A program made the translations under genes and the position numbers. Source: Porogramme epimiltina (taxonomy: Eukaryota; Basidiomycota; Agaricomycetes; Polyporales; Polyporaceae). From it: DNA of 23,834 nucleotides. Shown piece after piece: positions 1 through 10,841 of this stretch. The stretch covers positions 1 through 23,834 of the forward strand of contig FTLJ01000578.1 in assembly GCA_900155495.1 (NCBI GenBank), in the 5' to 3' direction. Each line of letters opens with the position of its first letter. Position 1 is the first letter of the stretch. Under the pieces are notes generated by a model. It saw only the letters and a list, made by a program, of their open reading frames with translations, had not been told where the DNA came from and searched no databases.

Positions 1-261
1 GCCGGGCCGGGGTGCGGGCCCGTCGCGGAACGCGTCCAGGGCGTCGTCGAGCGCGACCCCCTTCCCCTCCAGCGGGGGCCCCGCCGCGAGCATCGCCGCC
101 CCATCGCCCGCCCCCGCCCCGCCCCCCTGGTGCGGCAGCGCGAACGCGAGCTGTCCGCACGCGCCGTGGGCGCGTGGATCGAACGGGATCGCGCGGGGCA
201 CGGACTGGTAGAACGACATGTCCCATGTTGGCGCCAGCGGGTAGAGGGGCTCCACGCTCAT
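1..261 (-). CDS. N-terminal part of an unrecognised protein (runs off left edge)
   Basis: An open frame of 87 codons starts at the ATG at 261 (minus strand) and is still open at base 1. It begins MSVEPLYPLAPTWDMSFYQS, a hydrophobic/aromatic opening with no signal-peptide shape, followed by Gly/Ala-rich sequence (GGGAGAGDGAA near residues 46-56) and an acidic stretch (ALDDALDAF). I do not recognise the family and see no domain. The start is chosen because it is the first Met in frame and because the upstream minus-strand sequence is C-rich, like the other 5' leaders here. The long gene-free DNA upstream is of the kind often seen beside regulatory genes, but that is only inference. It could still be a chance GC-rich frame. 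Confidence 0.55.
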   Translation of the reverse strand, partial: MSVEPLYPLAPTWDMSFYQSVPRAIPFDPRAHGACGQLAFALPHQGGGAGAGDGAAMLAAGPPLEGKGVALDDALDAFRDGPAPRPG

Positions 262-818
262 GCTCTTCGGTGGGGGTGGGGTTGCGGGGGCGGGCAGTGC
301 GCGAGACGACGCCTTTTTGAGCGAGCGGGAGCGGGTGGGCCTATTAAGGGGGATGGTCATGGTAGCGATGCGGGGGGCCGAGGGCTCTGAAAAGACTGTA
401 GCGGTCGCGGAGAGGAGACTCGTGCATGCCATTTGTCGGGCGGGACCCAAGGGCGGACGAAAGGGCGGATGGATGGGAGGGGCGGAGGCGCGGGCGGGGG
501 AGAGAGGATTAGGCGGGCAGTCGGGGGAGGGTATGTAAATGGCGGGGTGGGCGGGGTGGAGAGGGGAGGACAAAGGAGACTGAGAGACGCGGGCGGAACG
601 CGGGCGAATGAGCAGGACGAGAAGCAGCTGGGCGTGACTGGACGGATTATGTATGGTCGCCCGCGCGAGGCTAGGATAGGCTCACCTGCCCGCCAGCGCT
701 GCCTCGGACGCGCCCGTGCGCATGGCTTGATGCGAGCGCGATCCCATCGTCGTTACGTCGGGAGGTGGCGAACCCTACGACTGCGTGCAGGGCTGATGAT
801 CCCCCCGCCAGCCTCGCG

Positions 819-842
819 CCTCCGCCTCCGCCTCCGCCTCCG
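819..842. repeat. CCTCCG hexanucleotide microsatellite
   Basis: Four perfect tandem copies of CCTCCG in non-coding GC-rich DNA. No gene supports a coding role, and the tract may be length-variable. Confidence 0.85.
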
Positions 843-1448
843 AGCCAACTATCCAGCGCCTGCGCCTGCGCCATCCGCCCCAGCCGCGCACGGCTCCTTC
901 GTGCGTTGGGGCAGCGATGGAGCGCGCCATATGACGGCCCATGGAGCGGAGGCCACGAGAACATCGACGGAGCCCGGCGGAACATACGCACATTATTGCC
1001 AGGCCTCGGCCTCGCGCACTGGCTCAGCCAACGCTAGCACGACCCTGGGCCCCCGCCGACCCTCTCAGCCTCCGCCCGCGTCCCCCCGTCGGGGCCTCGG
1101 TCGGAACACGCGTCTCCCCCCACACTTCAGACTCCGAGTCCGATCTCCGACTCCCGCGCCTCCCCCGGCCTTCCCAGACGCCCGCGCGGGCGCGCGCAGA
1201 TCAGGTTCTCGCTCGCATTGCGCTCGCACCCAGTACCACCTTCCCGGCATCCGCCTGCCTCTTCCGCCCCGCTCTCCGACGCCCATACGGCGCCGATCCA
1301 GCGTCCAGTGTTTCTGCGCTCGCCTCAAGGCCCCCTCCCTATCGCTCGCTCGTCCGACATGGCCCCCGGTTCCCTCACCCCAAACCCCGCCGTACGCCCG
1401 GCGCCGCGCGCCCGAGGTGTGCCACCTTGTACGAAAATCGGGCATAGC

Positions 1449-1477
1449 TTGCTGTTGGTGCTGTTGCTGTTGTTGTT
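1449..1477. repeat. CTG/TTG trinucleotide tract
   Basis: An interrupted trinucleotide run (gct, gtt and ggt units). On the minus strand it would read CAG/CAA, that is polyglutamine, but the minus-strand frame containing it has no other sign of being a gene. Confidence 0.7.
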
Positions 1478-2598
1478 TTAGCCCATCAGACTTAGCCTCC
1501 GCTGCTTCCCAGAGGGCGCACGCCTTCTCGACTTGGGAAACCTCCATCGGGGGCTCGCCACGGATCCGCCCGGACGGTCGACTACGTTCAGCTTCTCGGG
1601 CCACCCGACGTTTCACGCCCTCCGGAGAAACGCATCCCGGCGCACGGGTTGAGGTAAAGTGTGGCTCGCGTCCTCCCCCCCCAAAGCGATGACGACGAAG
1701 CAGTGCCCGCTCGAGCCGAAACCGTGCGCGATTTACCGAGTCAAATTCGACTTTTATCCTCAACACGGCCCGGGCTCCCTCGACTGGGTACTAGGCTGGT
1801 AAATACCCTTGCGTGTTGCGCGCAACCCTCAACCTCGAACGATGCGCCGCCCTGTACAACAACACGTCATCCACACACATATATTTTTTTCAACTAGAGT
1901 TTGTTTGGCCTGACGACCGCGCGCCGGATGCGTTCGCCCCTAATCCCAATTCACCGCCGCCAGCTCACAGACGGAGATCACCTGGATGATATGTATTATC
2001 CACAAACCAAACGCCCCGTCGGCGGGGCGCGGTGCCAGCCGTCGCCAAGTCCCCAGCAACCCTTAGTAGCGGGCGCACGCTGCGATCGCGCGCGCACACA
2101 CTTACGAACGCGATGTGCGCCCACCAACGTCGCGTCCAGCTGCTACAGATCTCGAAGGGCGGAGGGGTGGAGGTGGGGGGTGGGCCCTTTACGTTCTCCT
2201 CACAGCATGCGATCCAGCACCGCGTGCACAGTTGTGCACCCGAGGGGGAGGGGGGAGGGGAAGCCTGCGATCCCCCGCCGCGCCACCGCCGCTCCCTGCC
2301 CCCGCCCAGTGCTAGTGCCCGCGCCGAAACTGCAAAAGTGCGCGCATCGCGGGTGCACTCACCCTCGCGAGAAGGGGGGGGGCCTGCGTGCGCACACCAC
2401 ACACACCTGATGCCCGATCTACTTAGCACTCGCCGGCAAAGCAGGAGAAGAAGAAGCTTCCCGCGTCGCGTCGCGTCGTGCGCGTGCTCTTAGCGAGCCG
2501 CACCCCCTCATAGCCATGGCCCGTGGGGGCGGGCCTGGGGCCACAAAGATCAAGTGCTCGGTGCGCATCCAGGGTCGCGCAACCCGTCGTCGCTCCGA

Positions 2599-2612
2599 AA
2601 TAATAATAATAA
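2599..2612. repeat. AAT trinucleotide microsatellite
   Basis: A short run of AAT/ATA units stands out as AT-rich inside otherwise GC-rich DNA. No coding context. Confidence 0.75.
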
Positions 2613-3476
2613 GTAAGCAAACCAAAGCAATATTAAGTCCGGGGCCCACAAGCGAGCCGAACCCGTGGGGAAGAACGCCATCCCGCCAACGCTGATGGAT
2701 GGCGGCTAGCCGGGGTTCGGCAGCGCCCGCCGTGGCGTTTTTTTCACGCTTCTATCCAACGCCAGCGAGCGCCGGCGCGACGCTTCTCCGGGGAATGCGG
2801 AAGGGCCACCCACCGTCGCGGGCCCACGTCCGTCGTCCGGCGGAGCAACGAAATCCCGGGCGCGCTGGGGCCTATGGGGACCCGGCCGGGGAGAGGCACG
2901 TACGTATGCGTATGTGCGGCCGCTCACTCGCTCGCGGGGTTGCAGGGCTGCAGGGCTGGCTGAGTAGCGGGCAGCAGGCGGACGGGGTTTACACAACTGG
3001 ACGTGCGGGTGCGGCGTGCGGGGGTTATCCCGGATCGGACGGTGGGTCCACTCGTTCGCGCTCACCTTCGACCACCTCATCCTCCCTGCAGCCTCGCTCC
3101 GACCCCGCCGACGGCGGCCCCCCCGGTGCGCCGCCAACAAACCTTAGTAGTCTGAGGTCTCGAATGCGGTACGGGGTGGGATCCGCAATAAATCATCGCT
3201 GGCGGTGCGTCCCAGAGTCGTCGCTCATCATGTCCCTGCGGAATCGGAGGCGCGCTGACACGGATCGCCCGCCCGCTCGCGCTGCTGCTGCTCTCACGCA
3301 ACCTCCTCTGGTGCGCACCACGGTCCACGGACGAGCAGCGGCGGCCCATCACGACGCGCCGTTAGCACCTACCCACGCAGCAAGGCTTGGGTGCGTCCCT
3401 CCGCCCGCCCGCGCGCCCGTTCGTCCGCGTCTGACACACCAGGGCGCCCTCCTGATTTCGTTGCTGCCGTCTGGGG

Positions 3477-3509
3477 TCCGTCAAAGGCTCGTCAGAGGTC
3501 CGTCAGAGG
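3477..3509. repeat. Three tandem copies of an 11-base unit
   Basis: The units TCCGTCAAAGG, CTCGTCAGAGG and TCCGTCAGAGG follow each other directly, differing at one to three positions. The function is unknown; it could be slippage or clustered binding sites. Confidence 0.7.
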
Positions 3510-4980
3510 CTTACTCACTGCCCCGCCGGGCACATCATCGTCCTCCGCGGGACGCGCGGCCGACCGGAGGCAGACGCTGCGCTCGTGCGAGCGGGCCATC
3601 GCGCACCTTAGTCAACCGCCGCTCAATTTCGCGAGGCACCATGATGCGAGGGGGAAAGGCCGGGCGCCCTGGGGCCACGCACGAGGGGCGGTACTCGAGC
3701 ACACAGGAAGCGTCAGTATGGTCCTACACGCAAGCCTCAGTGTTAATGGACCGAATCCACCTCCGGCGACACGCACACAACCCGTCCACCCCCTGCTCCA
3801 GCGGGTGACGCCTCCCCGAAGGTACGTGGTTACATGCGTGCCCGAATATCCTCTACGCTCCCCTTGGCGTGCGGCGGCCGCCACAGCACTGCAGGGGCGG
3901 CACAGAGGTCTCAGGGAGGCGCGGTGGCAATGACGGAGCTCGCCGCACCATCTCGGCGGTGGCGGCGACTTTCACCCGCGACTGGTGTACGACAAGAACG
4001 CGATTTTGAGCGCGGCCGTCCCTGGGCTAGAGTCGAGGGTCCGCGCACCAAATCGCGGGATGACGAGAGGCTCCAAAAACGATACGCAACTGGCACCGTG
4101 GAATGGCTTTCTTGGGGACGTATGGACACAACACCAACGGCGAAACAGGACGAGTCCCTGACGAAACCCCCACCCCCGAGTCGAGTCGAGTCGCTCGAGT
4201 CAGTTGGACAGATTACGTCTCCGACAGACGTCCGCCGGCCTGGGGGCGCGCGATCGGGGGTGCTTTTCGCGCGTGCTCGAACGCTTCGGGGCGCTCAAAG
4301 AACAAAGGCTTCAATATCCGAAACTCGACGTCGAACCCCCGCCAAGGCCTGCATTCCTGGCGCTCCTACGGTGTCAATCAATGTATGTGCCTCCTAAACG
4401 GGCTCTCCGTCGTCGCGTGCTGCTTGGAGCGCCCCTCCAGTGGGGTTGCTCCGTTACCGCCCAGAGACGCCACCCGCCCGTAGAACGGAGGCGCCGAAGG
4501 TGCCTGCCGAACGATTTCGTGGACGTGGAGACGGCGCTCCGGGGCTCGAGGTGCGTCCGATCTTTTGTGGGCCCGTCACGTCGAGGACCAGTCGTTCGAG
4601 GACTACCGGCAGAGCCTGGGGCGTGCATCTGACAAACGACGCCACTTTATCCACACAGACCATCGGCTGCCTCCTCCCCACGGACAATTCCCCGCCACAT
4701 ATGACGTCCACCCCCAGACGCGCTTCCCCAGCCCCCCGCCGTCGAGGGGGCGGCACCCGCGCCCGCCGTCCCTTTCGTGCTCCTCCACTCGGGCATCTCG
4801 GCGACGGGTTCGGGGACTTGATGGCTCCCCGGGGAGCTGACGGCGTCGCGCACATATGATATGCCCCCACGCCGCCGCCCTGTGTCCCTCGAGAATCGGC
4901 CCTCGGCAACCTAAAGGCTAAAGAAGCAGCGTGCGGCCTCCGATCCCCGCCTGCGGCGCTGCGACCTGCTGCTGTAAGCA

Positions 4981-6358
4981 CTCTCGCGGGGCAGGGGTCG
5001 CGGCAGAACTTTTTGGTGCGTGCGCGCGGTGAGGGTGGGTTCGGTGCCGCTGCGTGATGCGTTTCTGCTCCTGGATGTGTTGGAGGAGAGGAAGTGTCAG
5101 ATTGTGGGGACGTTTCCTTCGGTGTTCATGACAGCCAGGGGAGATCAATGAGAAGGCACTGCACGCGCTACTCATTGACTTGTTGTTGTCCTAGATGACC
5201 GTGCGGAAACCTGAATGTTGTAACTTGTTGGTGTTTTAGGACTCGATGCAGGAACATTTGGCACACCTAAGATGTGATGCCAGGGAGAGAAACACTTTCT
5301 CTCAGTGGCGGTGTAGCCCTTGCAAACATTTGGGAGGCGTTGATGTACCTGGGTTGCTTGATCTCCTCGCAGGTACAGGTAATAACAACAGTCCTTAAGA
5401 TTCCGCATTATGTGGTATGTTCAAAAATCGAAAGGATAGGGTTTGCTAGACTAGGATCACGTACAACGCTGATCTTGAAGCTTGAATTATATAATGGCCC
5501 TATCGCCACTGCGCCACTTAATCACCAACTCGCACACCACCGACGACCGTGAGTGTGCATGAGATAAGAGAAGGGTTAGACTACGCAGCTATGGTACCAT
5601 GACCGCTCTCCATGACCAATTACCCCGACATCGTTTCGAGAATTGTGGGCGCTTCCGGAGCATTGAAATCGGACCGTCGGACCGACAATAGCCCAGTCAT
5701 TGCGGGTGAGCGCCCAGGGAGCGCTTCGTATGAGAAAGAGCTGGGCATGTGTCGGATGCTTGAATGCAATAGAGCGGCGCATGGAGACATTTATAGGTGC
5801 GGGAGCCGTATCACGTCACAGTTTGTGGAAGAGAAGGACGTCCAAGGGGAGCGGGCGCGAGCGAGTTGCCTGGGAGGGCACAGGGCGGCCCGCCGGAGTG
5901 GCTGCTAGCCACGTGTGGAGCGTATTATCACTGAATTGGCTGAGAGTGTACGCGGAAATCTATCGATGTTTTCCGCCATCATATGCCTCTTTCTGCCCCC
6001 TCAATCTTTCGGCCGACAGACAGACTCGACGGTCTGAGCTTTGTATGCGAGGATGCACGTCGCGCGGCGTGTTAGGCAACTATTACGGGCGAAGACACGG
6101 GGTGCAATGTTTGAATAACTCGACGATGATCAGGTCGTGGAGGCGGGAGGGCGGTTTTGCCAACAGAAGAGAGCGGTCGGGGAGCGCGTTCGTTTAGGTA
6201 ATGTGGGCCTTCCCTTGAGTCATGCCGCTTGCTCGGCTGCCTCACCGACCAGCCTCTCCTCCTTATAATATCCACCGCGCGCCCTCCCCGATGTCTGTCC
6301 CTCTTTCCCTCCCTTTTCCCGCCCAATTCCCCCTTCATCCCCCCCGCTTTGACCCTCC
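4981..6358. other. Upstream region of the MFS gene with possible coding relics
   Basis: The base composition falls after about 5000. One stop-bounded plus-strand frame, about 4977-5149, reads as protein-like with G/C-biased third positions (…SVPLRDAFLLLDVLEER…), and a second frame near 5318-5400 contains IWEALMYLGCLISSQ. Neither has a start, convincing splice partners or a family I know, so they may be relics of a gene or chance. The last 100 bases are the core promoter and leader of the MFS gene. Confidence 0.4.
6263..6270 (+). promoter_or_regulatory. TATA-like element of the MFS gene
   Basis: TTATAATA lies about 90 bases before the ATG at 6359. It is followed by a long pyrimidine-rich tract (about 6292-6356), a common feature of fungal core promoters and leaders just before the start codon. 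The role is inferred from position and composition. Confidence 0.5.
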
Positions 6359-8320
6359 ATGACGGCCGCGACACGACCCGCTCACGCAGAGGACGAGGAG
6401 ACGCCTCTACTCCGCGATGAGCACAACCACGGGCACCGCAAGCGCCATCACTCGCCCATTCCATGGGCCCAGTTTACGATCATCCTTGTCCTCCAGCTCG
6501 CGGAGCCTCTGACAAGTCAGGTCATATATCCTTTTGCTCCGGAGGTAAGCAGGCCCGTAAAATTTTAGTTGGACGTGCATTCCTTACAAGTCGACACAGC
6601 TCATTCGGAACATCGGGATTACTCATGGAGACGAAACGCGAGTGGGATACTACGTCGGCCTTATGGTGAGATCCTTTCCATACTTGCGCTTCTTCGTGCG
6701 TTGGATAAGTTCCGAAACCTTGCTCGGTGGTTCTGCCATGCAGAAGCGCTTGTTGAGGGTAAACCCAAGCGATTGAATTGCCTGAGCAGCGCAGAGCCCA
6801 CTTAGTTTCGGAACTCGTCCCGTGGAACCCGCGTGCTTACAAACTGTTTCAGCAATCCATATTCTTTGCGACACAAGCCTTGACTGTCCTTCACTGGAGC
6901 AGGATATCGGACCACATCGGTCGCAAGCCGGTCGTGATGACTGGTCTGTGTGGGCTGTCGTTATCTATGTATTGCTTTGGTCTTTCCCGCACCTTTTGGG
7001 GTCTCGTGATCAGGTGGGACTCATCTTATCTGACTGGTGCGGTCACTGACCTAAACTTCAAACAGTCGTAGTCTCAACGGCGCCTTGAATGGTAACATCG
7101 GAGTTATGAAGAGCATGCTTGCCGAGATTACGGACCCCAGCAACATCGCCCAGGCGTACGCTTTTATGCCCATCGCGTGGTCTACCGGCGCTACCTTGGG
7201 GTACGCAGCACCGCGGATCCTCTTCATATGTCCCCGAGTCTAACCCTCTTCCACAGCCCCATCATTGGCGGCTCTTTGTCCCGGCCCGCTGAGCACTATC
7301 CTTCCATCTTCGGTGATTGGGAGTTCTTCAAGAAGTATCCTTATTTCCTTGCCTGTTCCATTCCCGCAACCTTCTCCCTGGTGGCTTGCCTTACCACGTT
7401 CTTCTTCTTGAAAGAGGTAAGCCAAAGTCTTATCCCCGCTAATTCCTGTGCCTGATCCGCGCTCTGCGCTCACCTTCAGACTGTGAAAAACCCAAAGACC
7501 GTCCGGCAGCTCCTGCGCGAGACGTCTAAAGAAGCCGAAGTGGATGACGACGATTCGCAGCTCGCGCCGAAGACGCTCGACAATGCCGAGCGCCCTCTCC
7601 CCGTCCGCCGTCTGCTCATCCCACAGGTCATTATCGCAGCGGGAAACTACGCCTTCCTCGCCATCGTCGACATCACGCTGCGCGCCATTCAGCCCGTGTT
7701 CTACTCGACGCCCATCGAGCTCGGCGGTCTCGGGCTCGACCCTCAGACCATCGGTCTCATCCTCTCTCTCTACGGCATCGTCAATGGCGCCACGCAGATC
7801 TTCCTCTTTAGCAAGATCCACGACCGGTTCGGTACGAAGCGCGTCTACACCGTTGGTATTGCGAGCGTCCTGCCCGTTTTCGCCATGTTCCCCTTCATCA
7901 ACGCGCTTGCGCGGGTCGAAGGCATGAGCAGCACGGTCTGGGGGATGGCCATCTTCCAGGCGCTCCTCTCCATCATCATCAACTTTTCGTATGGTAAGCC
8001 TGAGTTGCTCTTTGCTCCCTCTGCGCGTCTCCGGGCCCGCGCTTACCGTGCTCCTAGGCTGCGTGTTCATTTTCATCACCGCGTCCGCGCCCAACCGGGC
8101 CTCGCTGGGCACTGTGAACGGCATGGCGCAGATGATCGTCTCGATCATGCGGACCATCGGGCCCGCGACCGCTAACTCGCTCTTCTCGCTCTCGATCGAC
8201 CAGGAGCACCACTACATGGGTGGGAACCTCGTTTACGTCGTTCTCTCCCTCGTCGTGTGCGTGGCGCTCTATATCGCGACTTTGCTCCCGAGCAAGAACG
8301 CCTCCGACGAGGACGATTAG
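6359..8320 (+). CDS. MFS transporter, ZIFL/tetracycline-resistance-like, 12 TM
   Basis: Exons 6359-6544, 6600-6665, 6853-7013, 7066-7200, 7257-7416, 7480-7993 and 8058-8320 join in frame to 494 residues, a normal length for the major facilitator superfamily. Twelve hydrophobic segments are visible. TM1 begins after PIPWAQ near residue 36, the MFS loop 2-3 signature SDHIGRKP is at 103-110, and a charged central loop (KNPKTVRQLL…DDDDSQ…) separates TM6 from TM7. The sequence resembles the fungal family annotated as tetracycline-resistance or zinc-induced-facilitator-like carriers, probably proton-coupled export of small molecules; the substrate is unknown. The N-terminus has an acidic dileucine signal, EETPLL at residues 13-18, which in other eukaryotic carriers directs sorting to vacuole or lysosome, so a vacuolar membrane site is plausible. 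Introns are 52-64 bp except intron 2 (187 bp), which holds a palindromic insert. The gene is convergent with oxidase A, 436 bp away. Confidence 0.93.
6708..6815. repeat. Palindromic insert inside MFS intron 2 (MITE-like)
   Basis: Perfect 11-base inverted ends AGTTCCGAAAC (6708-6718) and GTTTCGGAACT (6805-6815) enclose two more hairpins: TTCTGC-cat-GCAGAA at 6731-6745 and an interrupted stem CGCTT…GGG-taaa-CCC-AAGCG at 6747-6771. Without these 108 bases the intron would be 79 bp, close to its neighbours. This fits a small non-autonomous element or a structured intron. I see no clear target-site duplication, so the mobile origin is unproven. Confidence 0.45.
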
Positions 8321-8756
8321 TGGACCCCGGGCTGCGAACAGGGGTGTGGTAACAGGTGACGATATCGGGCGGACTATGCCGTGTGTGTGTGAATATGGTG
8401 GTTTTTTTGGCTGACGAACATTTACGAAACTTTACGAGTGAGCGGTGCCGTAGGTATGCTGTCCATATATAGACAGGGTCGAAAAAGCAGGCCCCTCCGG
8501 TGTGTTTGCGCATCTCCTTTACCCTTCTTCTCACTCCCTCTCTCCTCCCTTCCGAGGCTCGGTTCCCTTGATCTTGCGACAGATTAGATTGACTCGCATC
8601 TCTTGTATCGAGCACACAGCATCTCTCACCCTCATCTTGTATTACCAGGCAATTTCAGTGTTTGGTTTCTGATCCCATCTCTTTGTGATGTGTCGAATGA
8701 ACAGCGTTGCATTAACACTCGGAATAGCTGCGATCTCAGCCTCCACTGCTACCATA
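8321..8756. other. Convergent intergenic region between the MFS gene and oxidase A
   Basis: The 3' ends of the MFS gene (+) and oxidase A (-) face each other over 436 bases. A pyrimidine-rich stretch lies at about 8508-8555 and an AT-rich tatatag motif near 8466. Both transcripts probably end here. No further gene is visible. Confidence 0.6.
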
Positions 8757-10841
8757 TTACACACGGCAGGTCAGAGCCTTGTCCCAGTCCTCCGAGCCCA
8801 CCCCTTCGGCGACAATGAACAAATCATTCGGGTCATACTTCGCCTTGATGGCACGGAGAGTGGAATAATGATCTCCAAAGAATGTGAACGCCGGGTCGGG
8901 CTCGTAGAGCGAGGCCTAACCATTATCAACTCCTATGAGCATGATACTGGCCCGGAGATACTTCACGGCACGCACCTCGTTAAAGTAGGCACCAGATTCG
9001 GGTGCGAGAGCGCGCAGCTTGGCGGTGTCGCGCCGGAGGTTCTCGCGCGCCGTTTCGATCTGCGATGCGTTCGCGCCTTCAGGCCAGCTCGCGCCAATGA
9101 CAGTGTGCGCGACCGCGCGGCGCCAGGCGGGGTTGAGGCCCGTGCTGTTTGAGGGGATGTGGGAGACAGCCCCGCCTGTTACGAGGCTGGAAGTCGCGGT
9201 CAGCACGCGCACAGAGATACTAGGGGCGCGAGATGAGGACGTACTACCAAGTCGAGCCCCCGTCGAGGCCGAGAAGGGTCTCCGCGATAGTGGTATAGTT
9301 GGTCTCAGCAGCATCGCGCGGGATGAGGCGCGAACCGAGCTCGGAGTTGGACCCGACCTGGCCGGTCTTGTTCGCGAAGAGGAAGTTGTACCACGCCGCC
9401 CAGTTATCGAAGGGGATAAGCTGAGAGAACTCGACGGTGAGCACGCCGTCTGAGCCCTGGGCGGTCGAGTTCGCGGCCGTCGCGTTCACGAAGTCGAGGT
9501 ACGCGCCGAGTGCGCTCGCGTTTGCTTCGGCGAGGGAGACATTGGGCGTGATGTAGAAGAGAGAGAGGCTGGCCGTGCCGTTGCTTGGACCAAACATTGT
9601 GTACCCGCCCCAGCCGAAGTCGGTCAACGCAGGCGTGCGCCTTACGAGCTCGGCGTAGATGGACGTCATTGCAGCGTTAGCCGTGATGCCGCTCTGCGAA
9701 GCGACGAGGAAGCCGGCGATAGCAGGCGGAGAAGGGTGCGAGCGGTAGGTGAGGGAGGTGACGATGCCGAAGGTGCCTCCGCCTCCGCCGCGGAGGGCCC
9801 AGAAGAGGTCGGGGTGTTGGTGAGCGTTGACTGTGAGGTAATCGCCTGAAGCAGTGATGAGAGAGATCTCCAGAACATTGTCGACCCCTGAAGTCAACTC
9901 GTTGGTGAGCGAGCATCGAGCTTGGCGGACCCATAACATACCGAGGCCATAGGAGGGAGAAAGAGCGCTGTGCCCACCACCCATGAACCACCCACCAGCG
10001 GCGCCGACGCTTCCTCCTGCCGCATGCCCACCTACAAGAGTGCGGTTCACAGCCGTAGCCGCATCGTACGCCGTATGCCATTGCACGCCGGCTTCCAGAG
10101 TGATTGCTGTATGTATGGATTGAGTAAACTACCCCGCACGTGGATTGGGAGGTCACACACCGAAGTCGTACACCTCGGTTGACGGTGCTCCCACAGGACT
10201 AAAAGACGGGTGGACTGTTACGTTTTGCATACGATGTGTCCAGACCACGAACGAGCCGCGGCCATCGCTCCTTCCGAGGTAGTCATGCCTAAATCAGAAC
10301 CGTGTGAGAACATCCATCACGAAAACCACGGTGAGACGAAGGAAAGGCCCAGAACTCACCCAGTATTCTTCACCACAAGCCTCAAGTTGTGCTCTTTAGC
10401 AAACTTGACCGCAGCCTGTACGTCCGCAGGGGCACGAGCATCAACGCCGATCACTGACACGCTCCCCTGGAGGCACGGAGCGCCGATGGTTGTGTTGAAG
10501 TAGCATGCGTCGATCGTGCCGTTGGCGAACTCGAACGTCTCGTAGTTGATGTTCTGCATTGCCCCTGGTTGATCCGAGCGCCAGATACCGTTGTTCCATC
10601 CTGCGATGACGGCCGCGCAGGTGGCAGAGTTTAAGCCATCGGAGTAACATGGGGTGGCGGGCGGGACGGGATGGATGAGAGGTTGGGAGACCTGGGTTGC
10701 GAGAGTATCAAAGGCGGCTTGAGAGGGCCAGCAGGGTTCACCATAGAGACAGCGACAACGCGGGGTGGCCTGTGTTGCGATTGTCAAGGCAAGGACACAT
10801 AAGAGAGGAAGATATAGACGGGAAGGTGCGAAGCGGCGCAT
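8757..10841 (-). CDS. Oxidase A: secreted FAD-linked oxidase, VAO/berberine-bridge type
   Basis: Exons on the minus strand are 10841-10360, 10288-10161, 10106-9942, 9887-9245, 9186-8976 and 8915-8757, giving 595 residues. The start at 10841 (MRRFAPSRLYLPLLCVLA…) gives a hydrophobic signal peptide aligned with B and C. A longer in-frame Met at 10925 gives an Arg/Cys-rich lead that would spoil it. After a Cys-rich start (CRCLYGEPCWPSQ) come the FAD_binding_4 domain with the flavin-attachment motif KNTGHDYLGRS (His162), the [14 protein letters not shown] glycine-rich loop, [15 protein letters not shown], and the BBE C-terminal motif (YFNE, then split by intron 5, ASLYEPDP…KYDPNDLF…GSEDWD). Known family members oxidise alcohols or sugar hydroxyls and make H2O2; the substrate here is unknown. 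Introns 1-5 are 71, 54, 54, 58 and 60 bp. Intron 3 is stop-free and a multiple of three. The exon 1/intron 1 region resembles C more than B does (see findings). Confidence 0.93.

Larger units (their letters stand above)
262..1700. other. GC-rich gene-free stretch, part 1 (upstream of the left-edge gene)
   Basis: No supported gene. Open frames of several hundred codons occur on both strands (for example 433-1692 plus and 1065-1766 minus), but their products are dominated by Arg, Pro, Ala and Gly, match nothing I recognise and overlap each other on opposite strands. That is expected by chance at this base composition. The part nearest 261 is probably the promoter and leader of the left-edge gene on the minus strand. 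It holds a CCTCCG hexamer microsatellite and a CTG/TTG-type trinucleotide tract. Confidence 0.6.
1701..4980. other. GC-rich gene-free stretch, part 2
   Basis: About 3.3 kb with overlapping low-complexity open frames on both strands and no recognisable protein, tRNA-like or rRNA-like sequence. Only small repeats are visible: an AAT tract near 2599, a triple 11-base repeat at 3477, and local gtcga iterations around 4180. I find no transposon ends, transposase or reverse transcriptase motifs. It may be long regulatory DNA, an unannotated long non-coding transcript, or DNA whose genes have no family I know. Confidence 0.55.

Noticed and set aside
433..1692. 419-codon plus-strand open frame
   Set aside because: Composition is dominated by Arg, Pro, Ala and Ser with no domain, it overlaps long minus-strand frames, and such frames are expected by chance at this GC content.
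1065..1766. 233-codon minus-strand frame with a polyglutamine run
   Set aside because: The glutamines come from a trinucleotide microsatellite; the rest of the frame is unrecognisable and has no splice or promoter support.
7240..8157. 305-codon minus-strand open frame
   Set aside because: It lies antisense to MFS exons 5-7, crosses their introns, and is the usual shadow of GC-biased codon use.
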